A stretch of DNA of 64,000 nt from Rhodocyclales bacterium. Lineage in GTDB: Bacteria > Pseudomonadota > Gammaproteobacteria > Burkholderiales > Rhodocyclaceae. This document shows positions 35,656-43,960 of the stretch, piece after piece (the first letter of the stretch is position 1; each line of letters starts with the position of its first letter). Below the pieces are notes generated by a model that searched no databases, had not been told where the DNA came from, and worked only from the letters and a program-made list of their open reading frames with translations. Position numbers and translations under genes: made by a program. The stretch is taken from positions 1 to 64,000 of the forward strand of contig JACPEH010000020.1 of NCBI GenBank assembly GCA_016183655.1, in the 5' to 3' direction.

Positions 35656-36552
35656 ATGAACTTCCATTCCTGCCTTACCCGGGGTTCCGCTGCACTGATC
35701 TTCGCTTTGTCAGCACACGGCGCAATTGCGGCGCCTGACTGGAGCAAGGTGCCGAAGCGCGACATCGTCGTCTTCAGCCCCGGCGTGACGCCGCTGGAGT
35801 GGGTCATGAAGAAGTCTGACCACAGCGGCCGCACCGGCCTGAACAAGGGGGAGACCTGCGTTGGCTGTCATGAGGAGAAGGGCGGCCTCAACTTCGACAT
35901 GAAGCGGATGGCTGGCAAGGAACTGGAACCGGTCGGTGCGCCGAAGACGATGAGCTTCCCGGTGTCGCTGCAGGCGGCCTACGACAAGGACAACCTCTAC
36001 CTCCGCCTCAGCTTCAAGGCGCCGAAGGATGCCGCCGCCGGCGCCGATCGGGAGGAAAAGGCGCCGAAGCACGAGGTCAAGGCAGCGGTGATGCTGGTCG
36101 GCGCCAAGGTGCCGATGGCCATGCAGGCGGGCTGCTGGGCAACCTGCCATAACGACGTGCGCTCGATGCCGGGTGCCGATCCGAACAAGAAGAAATACGT
36201 TTCCGGAGCCAGCCTCGGCGGCGAAGTCTATACCGACTACATCCAGTGGAAGAGCGGCGAGGGCGGCAAGGGCTCCGTCCAGCTCGACGGTCATGTCGCC
36301 GATACGCGCGTGAACAAGGACGGCAAGGCACTGGTCAAGGCCGAGGGCGAGAACAAGGGCGGCCAGTACGTGGTCACCTTCACCCGTAAGCTGACCGGCG
36401 GCGAAGGGGATTTGCCGCTCGCCGACGGCGCGGTGGTGCCGTTCGGCATCGCCATCCACACCGACCAGACGATCCATCGCTTCCACCACGTCTCGCTCGG
36501 CTACACCCTCGGCCTCGGCGCCAACGCCGACCTCAAGGCGAGCAAGCAGTAG
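35656..36552 (+). CDS. Periplasmic c-type cytochrome with ethylbenzene-dehydrogenase-type haem domain
   Basis: 298 residues with a signal peptide (SAALIFALSAHGAIAAP). One canonical haem site is C68VGC71H72. A second, unusual site is C160WATC164H165, that is C-x3-C-H. The later half (VYTDYIQWKSG ... DLPLADGAVVPFGIAIHTD) matches the beta-sandwich EB_dh haem-binding domain found in DMSO-reductase gamma subunits and stand-alone cytochromes. Likely a periplasmic electron carrier; no reductase gene is adjacent. The ATG at 35656 has a nearby GGAG and gives a proper signal peptide. Confidence 0.82.
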   Translation: MNFHSCLTRGSAALIFALSAHGAIAAPDWSKVPKRDIVVFSPGVTPLEWVMKKSDHSGRTGLNKGETCVGCHEEKGGLNFDMKRMAGKELEPVGAPKTMSFPVSLQAAYDKDNLYLRLSFKAPKDAAAGADREEKAPKHEVKAAVMLVGAKVPMAMQAGCWATCHNDVRSMPGADPNKKKYVSGASLGGEVYTDYIQWKSGEGGKGSVQLDGHVADTRVNKDGKALVKAEGENKGGQYVVTFTRKLTGGEGDLPLADGAVVPFGIAIHTDQTIHRFHHVSLGYTLGLGANADLKASKQ

Positions 36553-36577
36553 CGGCCTCGCCGGGATCGATAGTGGA

Positions 36578-36611
36578 AACGGAAACCCCGGCTGCGGCCG
36601 GGGTTTCCGTT
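36578..36611. terminator. Bidirectional terminator hairpin
   Basis: Perfect 15-bp stem AACGGAAACCCCGGC / GCCGGGGTTTCCGTT with loop TGCG, between the convergent cytochrome and yggU genes. There is only a short T tract on either side. Confidence 0.8.
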
Positions 36612-36916
36612 CAGTCCGGCAACAGCCGCTGCGGGATGTCCGGCGGCGGCGAGTCGATTTCGACCACCTTGCGTCGCGAGGTCTGGCCGCTCTTCAGCAC
36701 CACGGCCGCTTTCGCGACGCCGAGGCGCTCGGCGACGAAGGCCAGCAGCGCGGCATTCGCCTTGCCGTCGACCGGTGGTGCGGCGAGGCGCAGCTTGAGC
36801 GCGTCGCCGTGCACGCCGGCGACCTCGGTTTTCTTCGCCCCCGGCTGGATATGCAGCGTCAGCGTGACGCTGCCGTCGGCGCCCCGGCGCAGCCAGGGTG
36901 GCGCCGCCGCCGTCAC
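36611..36916 (-). CDS. yggU: DUF167/UPF0235 protein (YggU)
   Basis: 101-residue protein of unknown role: LTLHIQPGAKKTEVAGVHGDALKLRLAAPPVDGKANAALL is the family signature. It starts at a GTG that overlaps the yggT stop (GTGA); this start was located by the overlap and the normal length. Confidence 0.88.
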   Translation of the reverse strand: MTAAAPPWLRRGADGSVTLTLHIQPGAKKTEVAGVHGDALKLRLAAPPVDGKANAALLAFVAERLGVAKAAVVLKSGQTSRRKVVEIDSPPPDIPQRLLPD

Positions 36917-37446
36917 AGCAGCATCAGCACGACCTGCAGCAGCACGATGGCAACCAGCGGCGACAGGTCGATGTTGGCGATCGGCGGCACGAAGCGCTGG
37001 ATCGGCTGCAGGAGCGGCCGGGTTAACTGCGCCACCGGCTGCCCCAGCGGCGAAAACGGATTGACCCAGGAGAGCACGGCCTGCAGGAACAGCGCGCCGA
37101 TGAATACCCAGATGGCGACGCGCAGCGTGGCCACCAGTCCTTGCCAGAGCACCAGCAGGAGCAGCGCCCCCGGATCGATGGCGCCGCTGCTGCGCAGTGC
37201 GTAGATCGCCGCCAGCAGCAGGCACTGCAACAGCCAGGCCGGCACTAGGCTGGCCAGGTCGAGCCCGAGGACGCCGGGCAGCACCCGACGCAGCGGTTTG
37301 ACCGCCCAGTTGGTTGCCTGCACGACGAAGCTGCCGATCTGGTTGGCGAAGGAGACCCGGTTGAGCTGCATGAAGAAGCGCAGCAGCAACAGCAGCGTGA
37401 AGAAGCCGATGACGGCGTCGAGCAGGAAGATGACAGGCTGGATCAT
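36913..37446 (-). CDS. yggT: YggT family membrane protein
   Basis: 177 residues, two YGGT modules each with paired hydrophobic helices: VIFLLDAVIGFFTLLLLLRFFMQ and LRVAIWVFIGALFLQAVLSWVNPFSPLGQPVAQLTRPLLQP. The second holds the conserved SWVNP...L.RP.L.P motif. Function is uncertain; the yggS-proC-yggT-yggU order is conserved widely. It starts 17 bp after proC. Confidence 0.9.
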   Translation of the reverse strand: MIQPVIFLLDAVIGFFTLLLLLRFFMQLNRVSFANQIGSFVVQATNWAVKPLRRVLPGVLGLDLASLVPAWLLQCLLLAAIYALRSSGAIDPGALLLLVLWQGLVATLRVAIWVFIGALFLQAVLSWVNPFSPLGQPVAQLTRPLLQPIQRFVPPIANIDLSPLVAIVLLQVVLMLL

Positions 37447-37463
37447 GGAATTTCCTTTTTCCC

Positions 37464-38276
37464 TCAGTCCTTGCCGAGCAGTTCGCCGAGCTCGCGGCCA
37501 CGGGCATCGGCGGCCTTGACCCCGGCGACGATGCCGGCGAGCACGCCGCACTCGCCCATCTTCGCCAGCGCGGCGGCGGTCGTGCCGCCCTTCGAGGTGA
37601 CCCGCTCGCGCAGCACGCTGGCGGGCTCGGTCGACGCGGCCGCCAGCTTGGCGGCGCCGAGGGTGGTTTCGACCGCCATCTGCCGCGCCTGCTCGGGCGT
37701 GAAGCCGAGATCGAGCGCCGCCTGCTGCAAGGCCTCGATGAACAGGAAAACGTAGGCCGGGCCGCTGCCGGAAACGGCGGTAACCGCGTCCATCTGCGCT
37801 TCGTCGTCGATCCACAGCGTGCTGCCGACCGCCTGCAGCACGCGCTCGGCCGCGGCGCGTTCGTCCGCGGTGACCTCGGGCAGCGCACAGAGGCCGGTGA
37901 TGCCGGCGCCGATCAGCGCCGGCGTGTTCGGCATCGTGCGCACCAGTCGGCGGTGACCGCCGAGCCAGCGCGACAGGTCGTCGAGGCGCAGGCCGGCGGC
38001 GATGCTGACGATCAGCTGCTGTTTCAGATGCGGCAGCAGCGGCGCGCATGCCTCACGCATCTGCTGCGGCTTGACGGCGAGCACGATCAGGTCGCACGCC
38101 CAGGCCGCCGCATCCGGCCCGCCATAGGTGCGGATGCCGTAGCTCGCTTCGAGTTTTGCCCGGTTGTCCGCATTGAGCTCGACTGCGGCGATGTCGGCGG
38201 CGGCGAAGCCCTTGCCGAGCAGGCCGCCGATGAGGGCGTTGGCCATGTTGCCGCCGCCGAGGAAGGTGATCTTCAT
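37464..38276 (-). CDS. proC: Pyrroline-5-carboxylate reductase
   Basis: Last step of proline synthesis. 270 residues: Rossmann start MKITFLGGGNMANALIGGLLGKG, LAVKPQQM, MPNTPALIGAGITGL and the dimer-domain motif SGSGPAYVFLFIEAL plus TSKGGTTAAALAKM. The yggS stop overlaps its start by 4 nt. Confidence 0.96.
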   Translation of the reverse strand: MKITFLGGGNMANALIGGLLGKGFAAADIAAVELNADNRAKLEASYGIRTYGGPDAAAWACDLIVLAVKPQQMREACAPLLPHLKQQLIVSIAAGLRLDDLSRWLGGHRRLVRTMPNTPALIGAGITGLCALPEVTADERAAAERVLQAVGSTLWIDDEAQMDAVTAVSGSGPAYVFLFIEALQQAALDLGFTPEQARQMAVETTLGAAKLAAASTEPASVLRERVTSKGGTTAAALAKMGECGVLAGIVAGVKAADARGRELGELLGKD

Positions 38277-38962
38277 GGTTTGTTCCGTTCTCCAAAAATG
38301 GCGGTGCCGACGCGCACCAGCGTCGCACCTTCGGCGATGGCGGCTTCGATGTCGTGCGACATGCCCATCGACAGCACGTCGAGCGGCAATCCTTCGTGTT
38401 GCAGTCGTTCGTAAATCCGGTGCAGTTCATGGAACGAGCGGCGTTGCGCAGCGACGTCGTCGGTCGGCTCCGGGATGCACATCAGGCCGCGCAGGCGCAG
38501 CCGCGGCAGCGCCGCGACGGCGTGCGCCAGCGCCGGTGCCGCCGCCGGCGTGCAGCCGCTCTTGCTCGCTTCGCCGCTGACATTCACCTGCAGGCAGATG
38601 TTGAGCGGCGGCATCTCCGTCGGGCGCTGCGCCGACAGGCGCTCGGCGATCTTCAGCCGGTCCACCGAATGCACCCAGTCGAAGGCTTCCGCCACCGGCC
38701 GCGTCTTGTTGCTCTGCAGCGGGCCGATGAAGTGCCAGTCGAGGCCAAGGCCCGCCAGCACGCCGGCCTTCTCGCAACCCTCCTGCACATAGTTCTCGCC
38801 GAAGGCGCGCTGCCCGGCGGCGGCGGCGGCGCGGACGGAATCGGCCGGCCAGGTCTTGCTCACCGCGAGCAGCGAAACGCTCACCGGATCGCGGCCGGCA
38901 GCCTTTGCCGCAGCGTCGATGCGGGCGTGCACGGCTTGCAGGTTGGCGGAAATTGGCGTCAT
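38273..38962 (-). CDS. yggS: YggS-type PLP homeostasis protein
   Basis: 229 residues of the PROSC/YggS family, an alanine-racemase-like barrel without catalysis. PLP lysine in LLAVSKTWPADSVRAA, then AFGENYVQEG, WHFIGPLQSNK, LQVNVSGEASKSGC and LSMGMSHDIEAAIAEGATLVRVGTAIFGER. ATG at 38962 gives the normal start MTPISANL. Divergent from pilT. Confidence 0.95.
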   Translation of the reverse strand: MTPISANLQAVHARIDAAAKAAGRDPVSVSLLAVSKTWPADSVRAAAAAGQRAFGENYVQEGCEKAGVLAGLGLDWHFIGPLQSNKTRPVAEAFDWVHSVDRLKIAERLSAQRPTEMPPLNICLQVNVSGEASKSGCTPAAAPALAHAVAALPRLRLRGLMCIPEPTDDVAAQRRSFHELHRIYERLQHEGLPLDVLSMGMSHDIEAAIAEGATLVRVGTAIFGERNKP

Positions 38963-39031
38963 AATCGACTGCTGATCAGGGCAGCAAAGTATAGCAGCAG
39001 CGCCCTGCCACAAGCCCGAGGACTCCCCCGC

Positions 39032-40075
39032 ATGGATATCACCGAACTGCTGGCTTTCGGCGTCAAGAACAAGGCTTCCGACCTGCATCTCTCCGCCGGC
39101 CTGCCGCCGATGATCCGCGTCCACGGCGACGTGCGCCGCATCAACCTGCCGGCGATGGAGCACAAGGACGTGCACGCCATGGTGTACGACATCATGAACG
39201 ACGGGCAGCGCAAGATCTACGAGGAAACGCTGGAGTGCGACTTCTCGTTCGAGGTGCCGAACCTCGCCCGCTTCCGGGTCAACGCCTTCAACCAGCACCG
39301 CGGCGCCGGCGCCGTGTTCCGGACCATTCCGTCGAAGGTGCTGACGCTGGAGGACCTCAACTGCCCGAAGATCTTCAAGGACATCTCGGAGTTTCCGCGC
39401 GGCGTCGTGCTGGTCACCGGCCCGACCGGTTCCGGCAAGTCGACGACGCTGGCGGCGATGGTCAACCACGTCAACGAGAACGAGTACGGCCACATCCTCA
39501 CCGTCGAGGACCCGATCGAATTCGTGCACGAATCGAAGAAGTGCCTGATCAACCAGCGCGAGGTCGGTCCGCATACGCTGTCGTTCAACAACGCACTACG
39601 CTCGGCACTGCGCGAGGACCCGGACGTGATCCTGGTCGGCGAAATGCGCGACCTGGAAACGATCCGCCTGGCGCTGACCGCGGCCGAGACCGGCCACCTC
39701 GTGTTCGGCACGCTGCACACCTCGTCGGCGGCGAAGACGATCGACCGGATCATCGATGTCTTCCCGGCGGCGGAGAAGGAAATGGTGCGCGCGATGCTGT
39801 CCGAATCGCTGCGCGCGGTGATCTCGCAGACGCTGCTGAAGACCAAGGACGGCCAGGGCCGCGTCGCCGCGCACGAGATCATGATCGGCACGCCGGCGAT
39901 CCGTAACCTGATCCGCGAGGCGAAGGTGGCGCAGATGTATTCGGCGATCCAGACCGGCCAGCAGTTTGGCATGCAGACGCTGGACCAGTGCCTGATCGAC
40001 CTCGTCCGGCGCAACATCATTTCCGGCAACGAGGCGCGGACCAAGGCGGCGAACAAGGACGCGATTCCGGGTTAA
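39032..40075 (+). CDS. pilT: Type IV pilus retraction ATPase PilT
   Basis: 347 residues. N-terminal ASDLHLSAGLPPMIRVHGDV, Walker A GPTGSGKSTTLAAM, Asp box EDPIEFVH, Walker B-like DPDVILVGEMRD and His box TAAETGHLVFGTLHTSSAAKTIDRIIDVFP; the AIRNLIRE motif needed for retraction is present. Powers pilus retraction; controlled by the Pil-Chp system encoded upstream. Confidence 0.97.
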   Translation: MDITELLAFGVKNKASDLHLSAGLPPMIRVHGDVRRINLPAMEHKDVHAMVYDIMNDGQRKIYEETLECDFSFEVPNLARFRVNAFNQHRGAGAVFRTIPSKVLTLEDLNCPKIFKDISEFPRGVVLVTGPTGSGKSTTLAAMVNHVNENEYGHILTVEDPIEFVHESKKCLINQREVGPHTLSFNNALRSALREDPDVILVGEMRDLETIRLALTAAETGHLVFGTLHTSSAAKTIDRIIDVFPAAEKEMVRAMLSESLRAVISQTLLKTKDGQGRVAAHEIMIGTPAIRNLIREAKVAQMYSAIQTGQQFGMQTLDQCLIDLVRRNIISGNEARTKAANKDAIPG

Positions 40076-40101
40076 GCCGGCGCGGCAAAGGAGACAACGA
40101 G

Positions 40102-41238
40102 ATGGAACGCGATCAGGCACTCAAGTTCATGCACGATCTGCTGCGCCTGATGGTGCAGAAGAAAGGCTCGGACCTGTTCATCACCGCCGGCTTCCCGCCG
40201 GCGATCAAGATCGACGGCAAGATCACGCCGGTGTCGAACCAGACGCTGTCGGCGCAGCATACTTCCGAACTGGCGCGGGCGATCATGAACGACCGCCAGG
40301 CCGCCGACTTCGAGGCGACCAAGGAATGCAACTTCGCCATCTCGCCGTCCGGCATCGGCCGCTTCCGCGTCAACGCGCTGGTGCAGCAGGGGCGCGTCGC
40401 CGTCGTCTGCCGCACGATCAACATGACCATTCCGAACCTCGACGAACTCGGCCTGCCGACCGTGATCAAGGATATCGGCATGACCAAGCGCGGGCTGATC
40501 ATCTTCGTCGGCGGCACCGGCACCGGCAAGACGACCTCGCTGGCGGCGATGGTCGATTACCGCAATGCCAACAGCTACGGCCACATCATCACCATCGAGG
40601 ACCCGATCGAATACGTGCACGACCACAAGAACTGCATCGTCACGCAGCGCGAGGTCGGCATCGACACCGACAGCTGGGAGGCGGCGCTGAAAAACACGCT
40701 GCGCCAGGCGCCGGACGTGATCCTGATGGGTGAGATCCGCGACCGCGAGACGATGGACTACGCCGTCGCCTTCGCCGAGACCGGCCACCTCTGTCTGGCG
40801 ACGCTGCACGCCAACAGCGCCAACCAGGCGATCGACCGCATCATCAACTTCTTCCCGGAAGAGCGGCGGCCGCAGCTCTTGATGGACCTCTCGCTGAACC
40901 TGCGCGCGATGGTCTCGCAGCGCCTGCTGCCGAAGAAGGACGGCAAGGGCCGGGTCGCTGCGGTCGAGGTCATGCTCAACTCGCCGCTGATCTCCGACCT
41001 GATCTTCAAGGGCGAAGTCCACGAGATCAAGGAGATCATGAAGAAGTCACGCGAACTGGGCATGCAGACCTTTGACCAGGCGCTGTTCGACCTCTACGAG
41101 TCGGGCAAGATCACCTATGAGGATGCACTGCGCAACGCCGATTCGGTCAATGACCTGCGGCTGCAGATCAAGCTGTATGGCAAGGAGTCGAAGGATCGCG
41201 ACCTGACCACCGGCATCGGCCACCTCGACATCGTTTAA
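40102..41238 (+). CDS. pilU: PilT-like ATPase PilU
   Basis: 378 residues, paralogue of the preceding PilT: Walker A GGTGTGKTTSLAAM, EDPIEYVHDHKNCIVTQREVG, and LATLHANSANQAIDRIINFFPEERR. In other species PilU depends on PilT for force-generating retraction. The C-terminus is longer than in PilT, as usual. It starts 26 bp after pilT. Confidence 0.96.
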   Translation: MERDQALKFMHDLLRLMVQKKGSDLFITAGFPPAIKIDGKITPVSNQTLSAQHTSELARAIMNDRQAADFEATKECNFAISPSGIGRFRVNALVQQGRVAVVCRTINMTIPNLDELGLPTVIKDIGMTKRGLIIFVGGTGTGKTTSLAAMVDYRNANSYGHIITIEDPIEYVHDHKNCIVTQREVGIDTDSWEAALKNTLRQAPDVILMGEIRDRETMDYAVAFAETGHLCLATLHANSANQAIDRIINFFPEERRPQLLMDLSLNLRAMVSQRLLPKKDGKGRVAAVEVMLNSPLISDLIFKGEVHEIKEIMKKSRELGMQTFDQALFDLYESGKITYEDALRNADSVNDLRLQIKLYGKESKDRDLTTGIGHLDIV

Positions 41239-41391
41239 GTGGGTTGCTCGCCAGCACTTCGTTGGCTGCGCGCTGCGGCTCCTCGACGTAGCGCTGCTAC
41301 TGTCCCACAGGGATTCCCTTCGGTCATCTCGTCACCTCGGGGCTTGCTGCCTCGTTCTGGCTTCGCCATGCGCGCGGTGAGACGGGGCTGC
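41239..41391. other. Gap between pilU and the convergent methyltransferase gene, possibly a dispersed repeat
   Basis: About 150 bp that read on the minus strand as a peptide-like string ending GAAARSQRSAGEQPT, which I associate with a spurious open frame that recurs in betaproteobacterial genomes. No terminator with a T-run was seen. Recognition is from memory and weak. Confidence 0.25.
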
Positions 41392-42570
41392 TTAGAAGTT
41401 CTCTGTATTTCCTGAAGGCGCTGCGGCGCCTTTTCTGTTGCTCCCGGCGACCATCTTGAATTCGAACAGCCGGCACTCCAGCGCACCGTTGTAGAGCGGC
41501 GTCTTTTTGCTCGGGGCGAGGCGCATCAGCTTCGGCATGCGCAGGTCGGCGGTGAAGAAGTAGCAGTTCCAGCCGGCGAAATGCTTCTTCAGCGCGCTGC
41601 CGAGTTGCGGGTAGAAGGCGGCGAGCGATTCCTGTTCTTCCAGGCGGATGCCGTAGGGCGGGTTGCAGACGAGGATGCCGCCGTCGGCGGGGGCTTCGGT
41701 TTCGAGCAGGTCGGCGTTTATCAGCTCGACCGCTTCCAGCAGTCCGGCGCGGTCGAGATTGGCGGTTGCCGCGCGCACCGCCTGTGCCGAGATGTCGCTG
41801 CCGAACAGTTGCGCCCAGGCCACCGGCTTTTCGGCAGCCAGTGCCGATTCGCGCAGCTTGCGCCAGGCGGCGGCATCGAAGCTGCGCAGGCGTTCGAAGG
41901 CGAATTCGCGGCGGCTGCCGGGGGCGATGCCGTGGGCGATCTGCGCCGCTTCGAGGAGGAAGGTGCCGCTGCCGCACATCGGGTCGAATAGCGGCATGCC
42001 CGGCTGCCAGCCGGCGAGGCGCAGGATGCCGGCGGCGAGGTTTTCCTTCAGTGGCGCGTCCACGCTCTTCTGGCGCAGGCCGCGCTGCCACAACGGATCG
42101 CCGGAGGTGTCGAGGTACAGCGTACAGCTGTCGGCGGTGAGGAAGGCGTGCACGCGCACGTCCGGGCTGCGCGTGTCGATGCTTGGGCGGACGTCGCCGC
42201 AGTCGCGGCGGAAGCGGTCGCAGATCGCATCCTTGATGCGCAGCGTGGTGAAGTCGAGGCTCTTCAGCGGGCTCTTGATCGCCGTGATGTCCACGCGCAT
42301 CGTCTGCGTCGGCAGGAACCAGGAAGGCCAGTCGGTTTCCAGCGCCAGCTTGTAGATGTCGTCTTCCCGGGCGTAGCCGCGCGCGGCGACGCGCAGGAGG
42401 ACGCGCGTGGCGATGCGCGAATGCAGGTTGACGGCGTAGCAGACGGCCCAGTCGCCGGCGAAGGTGGTGCCGCCGGCGACGGTCTTTACGTGCGCGGCGC
42501 CGGCAGCGGAAAGATCCTCGGCGAGCAGGTGTTCGAGGCCGCGCGGGCAGGAGGCGAAGTAGCTGTTCAT
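41392..42570 (-). CDS. THUMP-domain class I RNA methyltransferase (RlmL N-terminal type)
   Basis: 392 residues. N-terminal ferredoxin-like and THUMP region (SYFASCPRGLEHLLAEDL ... YKLALETDWPSWFL), then an AdoMet-binding fold: LFDPMCGSGTFLLEAAQIAHG and the catalytic ILVCNPPYGIRL motif for N2-guanine methylation. It corresponds to the first half of E. coli RlmL (23S G2445), but a closely related rRNA target is possible. The next gene upstream is hemJ. Confidence 0.88.
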   Translation of the reverse strand: MNSYFASCPRGLEHLLAEDLSAAGAAHVKTVAGGTTFAGDWAVCYAVNLHSRIATRVLLRVAARGYAREDDIYKLALETDWPSWFLPTQTMRVDITAIKSPLKSLDFTTLRIKDAICDRFRRDCGDVRPSIDTRSPDVRVHAFLTADSCTLYLDTSGDPLWQRGLRQKSVDAPLKENLAAGILRLAGWQPGMPLFDPMCGSGTFLLEAAQIAHGIAPGSRREFAFERLRSFDAAAWRKLRESALAAEKPVAWAQLFGSDISAQAVRAATANLDRAGLLEAVELINADLLETEAPADGGILVCNPPYGIRLEEQESLAAFYPQLGSALKKHFAGWNCYFFTADLRMPKLMRLAPSKKTPLYNGALECRLFEFKMVAGSNRKGAAAPSGNTENF

Positions 42571-42581
42571 GGCGGCGGCGA

Positions 42582-42998
42582 TCAGAAGGGTTTGAGGACG
42601 ACGAGGAAGACGACGGCGAACATGACCAGCACCGGCAGTTCGTTGAACCAGCGGAACCAGACGTGGCTCTTGGTGCAGCTGCCGGCGACGAAGGCGCGCA
42701 GCAGTTGGCCGCAGTAGAGGTGGTAGGCGATCAGCAGCACGACCAGCGCTGTCTTCGCGTGCAGCCAGCCGCCGGCGAAGCCGAAGCCGAACCACAGCCA
42801 CAGGCCGAGGCCGACGGCGAGGATGCCGAGCGGCGTCATGAAGCGGTAGAGCTTGCCGGCCATCAGCAGCAGGCGCGCACGCTCGGCGGTACTGTCGGTG
42901 GATACCATCGCCAGGTTGACGAAGATGCGCGGCAGATAGAAGAGGCCGGCGAACCAGGCGACGACGAGCGAGATGTGCAGGGCCTTGACTACGAGCAT
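42582..42998 (-). CDS. hemJ: Protoporphyrinogen IX oxidase HemJ
   Basis: 138-residue four-helix membrane protein (UPF0093). The conserved His is in KALHISLVVAWFAGLFYLPRIFV, and the conserved Lys in GWLHAKTALVVLLIAYH. It oxidises protoporphyrinogen in the haem pathway that starts with hemL elsewhere in the window. Overlaps the upstream epimerase-like gene by 10 nt. Confidence 0.9.
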   Translation of the reverse strand: MLVVKALHISLVVAWFAGLFYLPRIFVNLAMVSTDSTAERARLLLMAGKLYRFMTPLGILAVGLGLWLWFGFGFAGGWLHAKTALVVLLIAYHLYCGQLLRAFVAGSCTKSHVWFRWFNELPVLVMFAVVFLVVLKPF

Positions 42999-43885
42999 GA
43001 GCGGTTCCTTTCTTGTTCTTTGCGCGCGGCGGCGATGCCGTGCGCGACCGTGGGGTAGGCGAGCGCCAGCCGGAGTTCTCGGTGCAGGCGATGATTCGAC
43101 AGCCGTCGCGATTCGCGCATGAACGACAGTTGCAGCGGCGACAGGCGCTGTTCGGCCTCGGCGCGGGTCAGGCGCGGTGCGCGCGGCACGCCGAAGGTGT
43201 CGGCGACCAGGTCGAAGTAGTCGCCCATCTTCATCTGCGAATCGTCGCAGGCATTGTAGGTCCGGTTCGGCCGGGCGCGGAGGAGCGCTGCGGCGCAGGC
43301 GGCAGCGAGGTCGTCGGCGTGGATGTGGTTGGTGAACACGTCGTCGGCCGCGGCCAGCGCCGGCGTGCCCCTGGCCAGGCGTTCGAGCGGCAGCCGGTCG
43401 GCGGCGTAGATGCCGGGCGCACGCAGGATGCCGACGGTCATGCTGCAATCGCGGCCGAAGCTGCGCAGCGTCCGCTCGGCATCGAGACGGCGCCCGGCGC
43501 GTGCGGTGTCCGGATGCGGTCGTCGCGTCTCGTCGACGAAGGCGCCGCCGCAGTCGCCATAGACGCCGCTGGTACTAATGTAGATGAGTCGCTGTGGTAG
43601 ACTTTTTCCCCTGCCCAGCGCCGCCAGCAGGTGGCGCGTGCGGGTGTCGCGGCTGCCGCGGTCCGGCGGTGGCGCGAGGTGCAGCACGCAGTCGGCGAGG
43701 CCGGCGAGGCGGTCGAGGCTGGCCCGGTCGTCGAGATCGCCGGCAATCGGTACGGCGCCCGCGGCGCGCCAGCGGGGATGTTCGCCAGCATCGCGCAGCA
43801 GCGCGAACACGCGATAGCGCCGGACGAGCCGGGGCAATGCCCGCCAGGCAACATCACCGCAACCGACAATCAGTAGTTTTTGCAC
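42989..43885 (-). CDS. NAD(P)-binding epimerase/SDR-like protein
   Basis: 298 residues, extended-SDR fold related to YeeZ and nucleoside-diphosphate-sugar epimerases. Nucleotide-binding start MQKLLIVGCGDVAWRALPRL, then LHLAPPP, YISTSGVYGDCGG with the SDR Tyr but no Y-x-x-x-K, and FTNHIHADDLAAACAAAL. Substrate unknown. Start ATG is 75 bp from the divergent reductase gene. Confidence 0.8.
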   Translation of the reverse strand: MQKLLIVGCGDVAWRALPRLVRRYRVFALLRDAGEHPRWRAAGAVPIAGDLDDRASLDRLAGLADCVLHLAPPPDRGSRDTRTRHLLAALGRGKSLPQRLIYISTSGVYGDCGGAFVDETRRPHPDTARAGRRLDAERTLRSFGRDCSMTVGILRAPGIYAADRLPLERLARGTPALAAADDVFTNHIHADDLAAACAAALLRARPNRTYNACDDSQMKMGDYFDLVADTFGVPRAPRLTRAEAEQRLSPLQLSFMRESRRLSNHRLHRELRLALAYPTVAHGIAAARKEQERNRSCS

Positions 43886-43960
43886 CGCGGCATTGTATCA
43901 ATCCGTCGGTGCAGCCGGGGCGGCCGGCGTGGAAACGAAGAACAGGGAACAAGGGGAACC

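Noticed and set aside
41235..41486. 83-codon minus-strand frame after pilU
   Set aside because: It overlaps the end of the methyltransferase gene in another frame; noted only as a possible dispersed-repeat sequence.
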